64,000 nucleotides of DNA, taken from NCBI RefSeq assembly GCF_022811685.1, contig NZ_CP094532.1, forward strand, positions 1,699,501 through 1,763,500, read 5' to 3'. The notes under the pieces were generated by a model. That model saw nothing but the letters and a program-made list of their open reading frames with translations, was not told the DNA's origin and did no database searches. A program made the translations under genes and the position numbers. Below are positions 25,135 to 33,714 of this stretch, piece by piece (positions within the stretch are counted from its first letter, which is position 1; every line of letters starts with the position of its first letter). The stretch is from Chryseobacterium suipulveris. Lineage in GTDB: Bacteria > Bacteroidota > Bacteroidia > Flavobacteriales > Weeksellaceae.

Positions 25135-26685
25135 ATGAATAATTACGCGAAGTTACTATTGGTTTCCACTTTCTGTGCGGTTGGAATCAATGCACAGACG
25201 AAAGACCAAACCGTAAAATCCATTATGGATGAAACCTACAAAAATTCGAAGCTGGAACAGCTTGCCTATGAGTTAATCGACGGAATCGGTCCGAGATTGG
25301 TTGGAAGTCCGAAAATGCAGCAAGCACACGATTGGGCAGTGAAGAGCTTCCAAAACTGGGGAATCGATGCCAGAAACGAGAAATGGGGGGAATGGAAATC
25401 GTGGGAACGAGGCACGTCAACTATCGAAATGGTTCTTCCCTACCCGAAATCACTTGAAGGGATGCAGCTCGCTTTCAGTCCTGCAACTGGCGCAAAAGGT
25501 TTGACTGCCGATGTCGTGATGCTTCCGAATTTTGCAAGCAAAGAAGAATTCAACAGATGGCTACCTTCCGTAAAAGGTAAATTCGTGATGGTTTCCCAAT
25601 ACCAACCAAGCGGAAGACCCGAATACAACTGGAAAGAATTCGCAACCACGGAATCTTTTGAAAAGATGAAAAAGGAATCCGCGGAAGCTTCTGAAAACTG
25701 GAGGAAATCCATTCAGAACACAGGAGAAACAAGCAGAACGCTCAACTCAAAACTGGAATCTGCGGGAGCTGCAGGAATCGTATCCTCGAACTGGTCGAGA
25801 GGATTTGGGGTAAACAAAATTTTCTCTGCAGGGACAAAGAAAATCCCTGTTGTCGATATTTCCCTGGAAGACTACGGCCAGCTTTACCGAATGCTTCAAA
25901 ACGGAACTACACCCAAACTGAAAATCACAGCCAATTCCAAAGACCACGGAAAAGCTCCCACTTTTAATACCGTTGCTGAAATCAAAGGAACTGAAAAACC
26001 CGATGAATACATTATTCTTTCTGCCCATCTCGACTCATGGGACGGCGGAACCGGAGCAACCGATAACGGCACCGGAACCATCACCATGATGGAAGTCGCA
26101 AGAATCCTGAAAAAGCATTACCCAAATCCGAAAAGAACAATCGTGGTCGGACTTTGGGGAAGTGAGGAACAGGGACTGAATGGTTCACGTGCATACGTTT
26201 CCGCACATAAAGATCAAATGCCAAAAGTGCAGGCAGTTTTTAACCAAGATAATGGCACCGGAAGAATTGCCAACATCAGCGGACAGGGATTCCTGAACTC
26301 CTACGACTATTTGGGAAGATGGCTGAATGCCGCTCCTAAAGAGCTCACGAAAGACATCAAAACCACATTTCCAGGATTTCCGGGAGGTGGCGGTTCTGAT
26401 CACGCTCCGTTCGTCGCGGCGGGTGTTCCTGCGTTTATGCTTGGCTCTCTCAACTGGGGATACGGAAATTACACTTGGCATACGCAGAGAGATACCTATG
26501 ACAAAATCGTTTTTGATGATGTGAAAAATAATGTCGCACTCATCGCAATATTGACTTATATGGCAAGTGAAGATCCAGAAAGAGCTTCCAACGAACAAAT
26601 CAAAATGCCAATGGACAGCAAATCAGGAGAACCTGCAAAATGGCCGGAAGTGAAGGAACCAACCCGACTTGGTGGATTCGACTGA
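25135..26685 (+). CDS. Exported M28-family zinc aminopeptidase
   Basis: This 516-residue secreted peptidase has a signal peptide ending GINAQ. A PA-like insert lies between about 110 and 255. The catalytic domain has the M28 metal ligands in order: SAHLDSWDGGTGATDNGTG (His, Asp and the bridging Asp), WGSEEQGLNGS (catalytic and ligand Glu), FNQDNGTGRI (Asp) and NYTWHTQRDTYDKI (His). It probably removes N-terminal residues from peptides in the periplasm or outside the cell. No type IX sorting domain is present. It is monocistronic with a strong terminator. Substrate preference is unknown. Confidence 0.9.
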   Translation: MNNYAKLLLVSTFCAVGINAQTKDQTVKSIMDETYKNSKLEQLAYELIDGIGPRLVGSPKMQQAHDWAVKSFQNWGIDARNEKWGEWKSWERGTSTIEMVLPYPKSLEGMQLAFSPATGAKGLTADVVMLPNFASKEEFNRWLPSVKGKFVMVSQYQPSGRPEYNWKEFATTESFEKMKKESAEASENWRKSIQNTGETSRTLNSKLESAGAAGIVSSNWSRGFGVNKIFSAGTKKIPVVDISLEDYGQLYRMLQNGTTPKLKITANSKDHGKAPTFNTVAEIKGTEKPDEYIILSAHLDSWDGGTGATDNGTGTITMMEVARILKKHYPNPKRTIVVGLWGSEEQGLNGSRAYVSAHKDQMPKVQAVFNQDNGTGRIANISGQGFLNSYDYLGRWLNAAPKELTKDIKTTFPGFPGGGGSDHAPFVAAGVPAFMLGSLNWGYGNYTWHTQRDTYDKIVFDDVKNNVALIAILTYMASEDPERASNEQIKMPMDSKSGEPAKWPEVKEPTRLGGFD

Positions 26686-26700
26686 TTGCCTACCAAAAAA

Positions 26701-26728
26701 AACGTTCCATTCGGGAACGTTTTTTTTG
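26701..26728. terminator. Bidirectional terminator, M28 peptidase / DUF1697
   Basis: AACGTTCC and GGAACGTT form an 8-base-pair stem with a 5-base loop, flanked by A on the left and eight T on the right. It sits between convergent genes. Confidence 0.85.
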
Positions 26729-26740
26729 ATTTCTGTGTAA

Positions 26741-27277
26741 TTATAGTTTCTTCACAATCTTTTCTAAAGTATTGATGTTGCGGGAAGTCATTTGGTCTTT
26801 CAGAGACTTTCTGCCAAGGATTTTCCCGAAAGCGGAGTCTAAGGTGTTTCCTTTAGGAATTTGCCAGTAGAAAGTATTCCCACTGATTTCAGCTTTCTCA
26901 TTATCCTGTGGATTGGATTTTATGAATTCTTCCATTAAAGTATTTTCAACGCTGCTTGTTCCAACAAAAACATAGATATGGTTTTCTCGTGAACTTTCGA
27001 AAGGAACTTTCTCAAAAATTTCAAGGACTTCTGATCTCTCTTTAATGAAAAGGAATGCTTCATAATTGAAATGTTGCGACATTGCCTTTTCAAGCATTGG
27101 TTTCAAATCCGAAACTTTCCTGTCGGAAGTAAACAGGATATTTCCTGTCGCCAAAACTGAAGAGACCTCCTCCATTCCCGCATCAGAAAAAACTTTGCAG
27201 ACTTCAGCCATCTTCATCGCAGTTCCGTTCACATTAACGCCACGAAGAAAAGCACAGAAACGGGATTTGTTTTTCAT
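26741..27277 (-). CDS. DUF1697 domain-containing protein
   Basis: This 178-residue cytoplasmic protein has the DUF1697 start CAFLRGVNVNGTAMKMAEV, followed by VLATGNILFTSDRK and the C-terminal GRKSLKDQMTSRNINTLEKI, all hallmarks of the family. The family occurs widely in bacteria and has no established function; solved members show two ferredoxin-like domains. The leader region upstream of the start is made of TACCAAT-type tandem repeats. There is no operon partner. Confidence 0.85.
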   Translation of the reverse strand: MKNKSRFCAFLRGVNVNGTAMKMAEVCKVFSDAGMEEVSSVLATGNILFTSDRKVSDLKPMLEKAMSQHFNYEAFLFIKERSEVLEIFEKVPFESSRENHIYVFVGTSSVENTLMEEFIKSNPQDNEKAEISGNTFYWQIPKGNTLDSAFGKILGRKSLKDQMTSRNINTLEKIVKKL

Positions 27278-27290
27278 TGATTTAATTTAA

Positions 27291-27562
27291 CAATATATCA
27301 ATTTACCAATGTAGCAATATAACAATGGAACAATCTACCAATCTACCAATCTACCAATGTAGCAATTTAACAGTGGTTGCAGTTGTTGCAATAGTTGCAG
27401 TTGTTGTCGCTACTAAGTTTTGACCGGCGATTCAGGGTGACAAATTCACTCTAAGAAATTCACCGCAAAGCAAATTCACTATTGACTTTCGCTCACCTAT
27501 CACTTATCACTTATCACCCATCAACTCTCCAACTCTCCCACTCTCCAACTCTCCAACTCAAA
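27291..27562. repeat. Repeat-rich intergenic stretch (TACCAATC, TTGCAGTTG, TATCAC, CAACTCTC units)
   Basis: Four different short-period arrays lie side by side: TACCAATCTACCAATGTAGC words (27291-27372), GTTGCAGTTG words (27373-27412), CACTTATCACTTATCACCCA words (27498-27525) and CAACTCTCCAACTCTCC words (27525-27560). No gene or terminator is seen here. Confidence 0.75.
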
Positions 27563-30500
27563 CTATTGCGTTGCCTTGATAATCGCATTCGTAATCTGCT
27601 CCTCTTTTTCCTTAGCGTACGTGGAATCGTAAGGAGTCATCACATCAAAAAGATAAGTGTAAAACGGTGTAATCTTCTGTACATTCTCAACCTCGTTGTA
27701 TGCTTTCTCTTTGCCCATCGTTTGGAGTGCCTTTATGAAATTATTGAAGCGCGAGTCGATCGGCTGCAACGATTTTACAAGATAGTCGTATCCTTTGTCT
27801 TTCTGCCCGATTTTGTCGTAAGCATCGGAAACTGCGGCAGTAACTAACGAATATTCAACAGGTTTTTTGCGCATCTGTCTTCCAACAAACCGCTGCTCAT
27901 TAGGAGAAAGTGAAGTGTAATAATCGTATTCTTCGAAGATTCCTTTTTTCAGTTCTTCAGCAAGTTTCAACCCTTTCTCTTCCTGACCGGAAACGATGTA
28001 GCCGTAAACAATCGAGCTCAGTGAACGCGGATCGTTGTATTTCTGAACCGGAATTTCTCTGGAAGCCAAATCCAATACTTCAATCGCTTTGGCTTTTTGC
28101 CCTGCAAGCGAAAGCGCTTCTGCAGCGCGACTTGCCGAACTTCTGTAGCTCACAATGTTTTGGGTGCAGGTTTCGTCGAAGTGTACATTCAAATCTTTGA
28201 AATTACCCCATTTGAAATTTTTCACAATATTATAAAGCGATTCCGCATCTACCCTTCCCATTTCGCCGTCTTCACATTCCGGAGTCTTAATCGGCACCAA
28301 TCGGTAACTGAACCCGTCGTACTGAAGATAATCCCCCAAAAAGAAAATATTCTCCTCATCATAAATTCCTCCAGATGAAAAATTAATTGGCCGCTTCCAA
28401 TCGAAGTTTGCCAATATATCGAGCAACATCATATTGTTTTTGAACATGCTGTTGCTTTTGTATCTAATAAGAATTTGATCCACGGTTTGCGAAAGATCTT
28501 TTGCATCGATAATTCCAGCTTTCACCGCATTTTCTTTGTTTACTGGAAGAATGAAATTAGAAACCGGCAAGAAATTGAATTTTTCATATTTCGCCTCTCC
28601 GAAAAGCATTTTCAGGATTTCGTCTTTTCCGGCAGATTTATGTTTCAGGAAGTTCACCGCCTCCTTCATCGTCATCGAATCCTGTGTGAGGAATTTTCTG
28701 AACTCGGCAAATTCAGTATCAGGCGCTCCTGCATCTTTCAGGTTTGCAAAAATATTTTGCCAGTCGTCCTTGCTCATCATGTAGATCTGGTCATTGCTTC
28801 CATCACGATATTCTTCATGCACCAAAGTGGAAGGAACCGGCATTGCGTCGTAGGTTCTTCGCTTCACTTGGTCAATATTCCAAGGTGTGGAAAGCAAGGT
28901 AAAGTTGACCACTTTTACATCAGGACGCATTCCGGAAGTTTCCTGCATTCCCCAAATCGGATAGGTGTCGTTATCGCCATAAACGAAAAGGATGTCGTTT
29001 TTCGGTAAAGACTTTAGCGTTGAATATGCGTAATCGTAAGCTGCATACCGGTTACTTCTATCGTGCGGATTATAGTTCTGGAATCCCATCATTAAAGGAA
29101 TTCCGAGGAGTACGATTCCCGCCACGATAGTGACGGCGTTCGATTTTACTTTATCCTGAAGAAACCACAGCAAAGCTCCCGCTCCCAAACCAATCCATAT
29201 CGCAAAAGCGTAGAAGGAACCGACCATGGCGTAGTCTCGTTCACGAACTTCAAAAGGTTTTACTCCGGTATAGAAAATAATTCCGACACTGGTAAGAATG
29301 AAAAGTGAGAGTATCGCATAGAATCTTCCGAAATCTCGGTTAATCTGGAAGAAGAAACCGATCAACCCAAGAATCAGAGGCAGGAAGAAGAATTTCACTG
29401 TCGATTCATTTTTGAAAGCTCCCGGCATTTTACTTTGATCGCCCCACAATGCATTGTCGATGAACGAAATCCCTGAAATCCAGTTTCCACGGTTGTTTTC
29501 CATATTTCCTTCCAGATCGTTCTGTCTTCCGACAAAGTTCCACATCAGGTAACGCACGAAGTAATACCCGTTCTGAAAAGTGAAGAAATAATCCAAATTC
29601 TGCGCGAGCGAAGGTCTTTGCACATTAATTAAATTATAAGGTTTTACCTTGAGGTAATCTGCGGCTTTGATGGTTCCGTCCTCATATTTCTTGCGGAGGT
29701 CATCGAAAATCTTCTTTGCTTCCGGATTATCGGCGACATCCTCATTTGCATAATTAAAGGAGAAATCCGGCGCTCCGTACATGGAGATATAGTTTTCCAT
29801 TACGGTTTTATCTTCATTAAACATTCTCGGCAAGAAGCTCACGTGATCTTTGCTGAACACATAATTAAAACGTTCACCCACTTTTCTGTAGGTTCCGGTT
29901 TGATCGTCTTTTTCGTAAACATCACCAGTTTTTTCACTCTTGTAGCTTCCGTCATCATTTTTCTGAATTCCGTTCGCATCGAGGTATGCGGTGTAATTTT
30001 GTCCGTAAGAAGTCGGCCAGTCTCCGTATTGTTCCCGATTGTAGTAATCGAGCATTCCGATCGCGTTGTCGGGATTGTTAAGGTTCATCGGCGGATTCGC
30101 AGTTGCACGAATAGGAATCACCATCCAGCAAGAAAATCCGATAATCATATAGATTGCAGAAAGAACAATCGTCTGGTAAATACTCTTTCCGCTTCTTCTG
30201 GCATATTTAAGGGCAAAATAGCATAAAGCAATCATCACGATAAAAGCAATCACCGTTCCCGAATGGAAAGGAAGACCGAGTCCGTTTACCGCAAAGATTT
30301 CCATTCTGCCGAACAAAGTCATTATTAAAGGGAAAATCCCTTTGAAGACAATTCCTAAAATTACTAATGTAATTAAGTTAGCCCACAGAAAACTTTTCCA
30401 GGAGAACTCATAATTTCTTGCATAGTACATCAAGCAAACTGCCGGAATTGCGAGCATACACATCATATGAACTCCCACAGAAAGTCCGGTTACAAAGAAG

Positions 30501-31048
30501 ATAAGGATGATCCATCTTTCGTTGTCAGAATCGTGGTATTCGTTTTCCCATTTAGTAATCAACCAAACCAAAAGTGCGATAAACATTGACGCCATCGAGT
30601 AAACTTCACCCTCAACCGCGGAAAACCAAAACGTATCTGAAAAAGTGAAACACAAAGCACCGATCGCTCCCGCAAACAAAATTGAAATTTCCTGATGTTT
30701 GGTGATTTCCTCAAAATCTTTATTTAAAAGCCGTCTCAACAAATGGGTGATCGTCCAAAAGAGAAACAGGATGGTAAAAGCACTGAACAACGCAGACATT
30801 GCATTAATAACGACGGAATAATTCTCGCCATTTCCAAAAGCAAATATCCCTGCAACCGCACCAACCAACTGAAAAAGAGCTGCTCCTGGAGCGTGCGTAA
30901 CCTCCAATTTTACTGCGGAAGCAATGTATTCTCCAGTGTCCCAGAAACTGAAATTCGGCTCTATCGTCGATAAATAGGTAAGAAATGCGATGCCAAAAAT
31001 AATCCAACCAAGAACGGTGTTCCACTGCTTAAATGTCCAGTTTTTCAT
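27563..31048 (-). CDS. DUF2723 / GT117-family membrane glycosyltransferase-like protein
   Basis: This is a large inner-membrane protein of 1161 residues. The N-terminal DUF2723 region has the conserved EPNFSFWDTGEYIASAVKLEVTHAPG pattern (key residues WDTGEYI and HAPG), the acidic loop typical of GT-C transferases. About a dozen hydrophobic segments follow up to residue ~650. A long soluble region then contains GDNDTYPIW and helical TPR-like repeats to the end. The family is assigned to GT117 and occurs in Bacteroidota, where a protein O-glycosylation role has been proposed. Donor and acceptor are unknown for this protein. It is transcribed alone. Full length, no break seen. Confidence 0.88.
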   Translation of the reverse strand: MKNWTFKQWNTVLGWIIFGIAFLTYLSTIEPNFSFWDTGEYIASAVKLEVTHAPGAALFQLVGAVAGIFAFGNGENYSVVINAMSALFSAFTILFLFWTITHLLRRLLNKDFEEITKHQEISILFAGAIGALCFTFSDTFWFSAVEGEVYSMASMFIALLVWLITKWENEYHDSDNERWIILIFFVTGLSVGVHMMCMLAIPAVCLMYYARNYEFSWKSFLWANLITLVILGIVFKGIFPLIMTLFGRMEIFAVNGLGLPFHSGTVIAFIVMIALCYFALKYARRSGKSIYQTIVLSAIYMIIGFSCWMVIPIRATANPPMNLNNPDNAIGMLDYYNREQYGDWPTSYGQNYTAYLDANGIQKNDDGSYKSEKTGDVYEKDDQTGTYRKVGERFNYVFSKDHVSFLPRMFNEDKTVMENYISMYGAPDFSFNYANEDVADNPEAKKIFDDLRKKYEDGTIKAADYLKVKPYNLINVQRPSLAQNLDYFFTFQNGYYFVRYLMWNFVGRQNDLEGNMENNRGNWISGISFIDNALWGDQSKMPGAFKNESTVKFFFLPLILGLIGFFFQINRDFGRFYAILSLFILTSVGIIFYTGVKPFEVRERDYAMVGSFYAFAIWIGLGAGALLWFLQDKVKSNAVTIVAGIVLLGIPLMMGFQNYNPHDRSNRYAAYDYAYSTLKSLPKNDILFVYGDNDTYPIWGMQETSGMRPDVKVVNFTLLSTPWNIDQVKRRTYDAMPVPSTLVHEEYRDGSNDQIYMMSKDDWQNIFANLKDAGAPDTEFAEFRKFLTQDSMTMKEAVNFLKHKSAGKDEILKMLFGEAKYEKFNFLPVSNFILPVNKENAVKAGIIDAKDLSQTVDQILIRYKSNSMFKNNMMLLDILANFDWKRPINFSSGGIYDEENIFFLGDYLQYDGFSYRLVPIKTPECEDGEMGRVDAESLYNIVKNFKWGNFKDLNVHFDETCTQNIVSYRSSASRAAEALSLAGQKAKAIEVLDLASREIPVQKYNDPRSLSSIVYGYIVSGQEEKGLKLAEELKKGIFEEYDYYTSLSPNEQRFVGRQMRKKPVEYSLVTAAVSDAYDKIGQKDKGYDYLVKSLQPIDSRFNNFIKALQTMGKEKAYNEVENVQKITPFYTYLFDVMTPYDSTYAKEKEEQITNAIIKATQ

Positions 31049-31200
31049 AGATAAATTTCAATGTTGCGAAAATAAGGTTTTTGAATTGTTTTCCGAGGGT
31101 TTTAACAAAAATTAAGCATTGGCGTGATTTTTGAAGGAAAAAACAGGGAACTTGAGGAAAGTATCTATAATTTTTTATATGCACAAACCAACAGATAATT

Positions 31201-31230
31201 TTTGAGCTGTTTATAATTTTAGTACTTTTG
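31201..31230 (+). promoter_or_regulatory. Bacteroidota-type promoter for the cysteine-synthase-like gene
   Basis: TTTG at 31201-31204, an 18-base spacer and TACTTTTG at 31223-31230 are a near-ideal match to TTTG-N19-TAnnTTTG. The predicted start of transcription is near 31237. Confidence 0.7.
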
Positions 31231-31252
31231 CAGATAGTTTTATAGCGAAAAA

Positions 31253-32299
31253 ATGATAAAAATGACTAATGTTCACGAAAACATTCTTGGCTTAATTGGC
31301 AATACGCCGATGGTAAAACTGAATACAGTTACACAAAATATTCCTGGAACGGTTTACGCAAAATTAGAGTCTTACAACCCAGGACATTCTACCAAAGATA
31401 GAATCGCAATCCATATTATAGAAGCTGCGGAAGAAAAAGGTTTATTGAAACCGGGTTCTACCGTAGTAGAAACAACCTCTGGAAATACCGGATTCTCCAT
31501 TGCTATGGTTTGCATCATCAAAGGTTACAAATGTATTCTCGCAGTAAGCGACAAGACTAAACCTGAGAAGATTGCCTATTTAAAAGCATTAGGAGCAACA
31601 GTTTATATTTGTCCGGCGAATGTTCCGGCAAACGATCCTAAATCATATTACGAAGTTGCGAAAAGAATCGCTGCTGAAACGCCAGGTTCAATCTATATCA
31701 ACCAATATTTCAACGAACTGAATATCGATGCGCATTACCGTACAACTGGTCCCGAAATCTGGGAGCAAACTGGCGGAAAAATCACGCATCTTATCGCCTG
31801 TACCGGAACTGGTGGAACTTTATCTGGTTCCGCAAAATTCCTCAAAGAAAAAAATCCGGATATTAAAGTAATCGGTGTTGATGCGGATGGTTCTATTTTG
31901 AAAACTTTCCACGAAACCGGGCAAGTCAATAAAGACGATGTTCATCCTTACCAAATCGAGGGAATGGGGAAAAACTTAATTCCTTCTGCCCTGCTTTTCG
32001 ATCAGGTTGACGAATTTGTGAGAGTTAATGATGAAATGTCTGCATACAGAACCCGGGAAATCGCTTTGAAAGAAGCCATAATGGGTGGTTACACAACTGG
32101 TGCCGTAATTCAAGGACTTTTGCAGTATGCAAATTCGCATGAGATTAAGAAGGATGATGTAGTGGTTGCTATTTTTCCAGACCACGGTTCAAGATACATC
32201 ACCAAAGTGTACAGCGACAAGTGGATGGCTGAACAGGGATTCATCAACAACTGCGTACACAATTACGACGAGGTTTTCAAAACCGAATTGATTAAATAG
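31253..32299 (+). CDS. PLP-dependent cysteine synthase / CBS-like enzyme, possible cysteate synthase
   Basis: This 348-residue fold-type II PLP enzyme is like O-acetylserine sulfhydrylase and the catalytic core of cystathionine beta-synthase. It has IGNTPMVKLN at the start, the Schiff-base lysine in NPGHSTKDRIA (Lys48; NPGGSVKDR is usual), the substrate loop ETTSGNTGFS, and GTGGTLSGSAK for the PLP phosphate. An ATG at 31262 is an alternative start. It is followed 108 bases later by an alpha-oxoamine-synthase-like gene. That pairing, known or proposed for sulfonolipid synthesis in flavobacteria, suggests that it makes L-cysteate from a serine derivative and sulfite. Plain cysteine or cystathionine synthesis remains possible. 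Confidence 0.8.
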   Translation: MIKMTNVHENILGLIGNTPMVKLNTVTQNIPGTVYAKLESYNPGHSTKDRIAIHIIEAAEEKGLLKPGSTVVETTSGNTGFSIAMVCIIKGYKCILAVSDKTKPEKIAYLKALGATVYICPANVPANDPKSYYEVAKRIAAETPGSIYINQYFNELNIDAHYRTTGPEIWEQTGGKITHLIACTGTGGTLSGSAKFLKEKNPDIKVIGVDADGSILKTFHETGQVNKDDVHPYQIEGMGKNLIPSALLFDQVDEFVRVNDEMSAYRTREIALKEAIMGGYTTGAVIQGLLQYANSHEIKKDDVVVAIFPDHGSRYITKVYSDKWMAEQGFINNCVHNYDEVFKTELIK

Positions 32300-32324
32300 A
32301 ACAGATTCAACAAAACTTTGATAC

Positions 32325-32355
32325 AACCTTTTGTTCCGATACAAAAGGTTTTTTT
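32325..32355 (+). terminator. Terminator or attenuator between the two PLP-enzyme genes
   Basis: AACCTTTTGT and ACAAAAGGTT form a perfect 10-base-pair stem with loop TCCGAT and a T5 tail. It partly separates transcription of the cysteine-synthase-like gene from the next gene, which has its own -7 element. Confidence 0.8.
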
Positions 32356-32367
32356 AGGAATTTTCGT

Positions 32368-32375
32368 TAACTTTG
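32368..32375 (+). promoter_or_regulatory. Promoter -7 element for the alpha-oxoamine-synthase-like gene
   Basis: TAACTTTG matches TAnnTTTG directly after the terminator and 32 bases before the ATG. No clear -33 TTTG at the best spacing. Confidence 0.4.
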
Positions 32376-32407
32376 TTACTTAGTTTTTAATTAAAATTAC
32401 TACAATA

Positions 32408-33682
32408 ATGACAGATATTTTTGACCGGTTGAGACAAAATCCGGGACCTTTGGGACAGTTTGCAGATTATGGAGAAGGATATTTTGTGTTCCCAAAGCTT
32501 GAGGGCAAAATCGGTCCGCGTATGAAATTCCAGGGTAAGGAAGTGGTGTTTTGGAGTGCCAATGACTATCTTGGATTGTGCAACCACCCAGAAGTTTTGG
32601 AAACCGACGCAAAAGCTGCCGCAGAATACGGAATGTTTTATCCGATGGGAGCACGAGCAATGTCGGGCGAAACCGAGCAACACCAGCAATTAGAAAGAGA
32701 GTTGGCCGAATTCGTTGGAAAAGAATCAGCATACCTCCTTAATTTCGGTTACCAGGGAATGGTTTCCACTATCGACGCATTGGTTTCAAGACACGACGTG
32801 ATCGTGTACGATTCCGATTCGCACGCATGTATTGTGGACGGTGTTCGTCTGCACATGGGAAAGAGCTTTACCTTCAAACATAACGATATTGAGAGTTTAG
32901 AAAAAAACCTTGCACGTGCCTCAAAAGTTGCCGAAGAAAACGGCGGCGGAATTTTGGTCGTTACAGAAGGTGTTTTCGGGATGAGAGGTTTACAGGGAAA
33001 ACTGAAAGAAATCTGTGCCTTGAAATCCAAATTCAATTTCCGTTTACTCGTTGACGATGCACACGGTTTCGGAACTTTAGGAAAAACCGGAGCTGGAGCA
33101 GGCGAAGAACAGGGATGTCAGGACCAGATTGATGTTTACTTCTCTACTTTCGCTAAATCAATGGCAGGATTCGGAGCATTTATCGCAGGTGACAAAGACA
33201 TTATCAGGATTTTAAAATATAATTTACGTTCACAGATTTTTGCTAAATCTTTAACAATGCCAATGGTTATTGGTGGTTTAAAACGTTTGGAATTACTCCG
33301 TTCAAGACCGGAGATTAAAGCAAAACTTTGGGAAAACGTACATAAACTGCAGAACGGACTTAAAGAAAGAGGATTCAACTTAGGAAATACCAACACTTGC
33401 GTAACTCCTGTGATGATGGAAGGAACACCAGTTGAAGCCACCTTGCTCTCCAAAGATTTAAGAGAGAATTACGGAATCTTCACCTCAGTTGTGGTTTATC
33501 CGGTAATCCCGAAAGGAATGATTTTACTACGGCTGATTCCTACTGCATCACACACTGATTCAGAAATCAATGAAACTTTGGCAGCATTTGAAGCCATTCA
33601 CGAAAAACTGGTTTCAGGTCACTACAAAGAACAGGCACAGAAACTTTTGGAAGAACAGAATCTGCATTTTAAAGAAATATAG
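32408..33682 (+). CDS. Alpha-oxoamine-synthase-family acyltransferase, possible cysteate fatty acyltransferase
   Basis: This 424-residue fold-type I PLP enzyme is related to serine palmitoyltransferase, 2-amino-3-ketobutyrate CoA ligase and cysteate fatty acyltransferase. Motifs are SANDYLGLCNHPEVL near 50, GARAMSGETEQHQQLE, DSDSHACIVDG, LLVDDAHGFGTLG with the PLP Asp, and the Schiff-base lysine in STFAKSMAGFGAF (Lys250). In F. johnsoniae an enzyme of this group condenses cysteate with a fatty acyl thioester to make the sulfonolipid capnine. The neighbouring cysteine-synthase-like gene favours this reading over sphingolipid or threonine metabolism. The amino acid substrate cannot be proven from sequence. 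Probably cytoplasmic or membrane-associated. Confidence 0.8.
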   Translation: MTDIFDRLRQNPGPLGQFADYGEGYFVFPKLEGKIGPRMKFQGKEVVFWSANDYLGLCNHPEVLETDAKAAAEYGMFYPMGARAMSGETEQHQQLERELAEFVGKESAYLLNFGYQGMVSTIDALVSRHDVIVYDSDSHACIVDGVRLHMGKSFTFKHNDIESLEKNLARASKVAEENGGGILVVTEGVFGMRGLQGKLKEICALKSKFNFRLLVDDAHGFGTLGKTGAGAGEEQGCQDQIDVYFSTFAKSMAGFGAFIAGDKDIIRILKYNLRSQIFAKSLTMPMVIGGLKRLELLRSRPEIKAKLWENVHKLQNGLKERGFNLGNTNTCVTPVMMEGTPVEATLLSKDLRENYGIFTSVVVYPVIPKGMILLRLIPTASHTDSEINETLAAFEAIHEKLVSGHYKEQAQKLLEEQNLHFKEI

Positions 33683-33714
33683 AATTGTTTTAGAATATAT
33701 AATTTTAATCAAAT

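Noticed and set aside
31253..32299. Ordinary biosynthetic cysteine synthase CysK
   Set aside because: Not excluded, but the changed PLP-lysine motif and the adjacent alpha-oxoamine-synthase gene make a specialised role more likely.
32387..32732. Two minus-strand frames over the start of the acyltransferase gene
   Set aside because: They are antisense to a gene with intact catalytic motifs, and they would begin inside its conserved domain.
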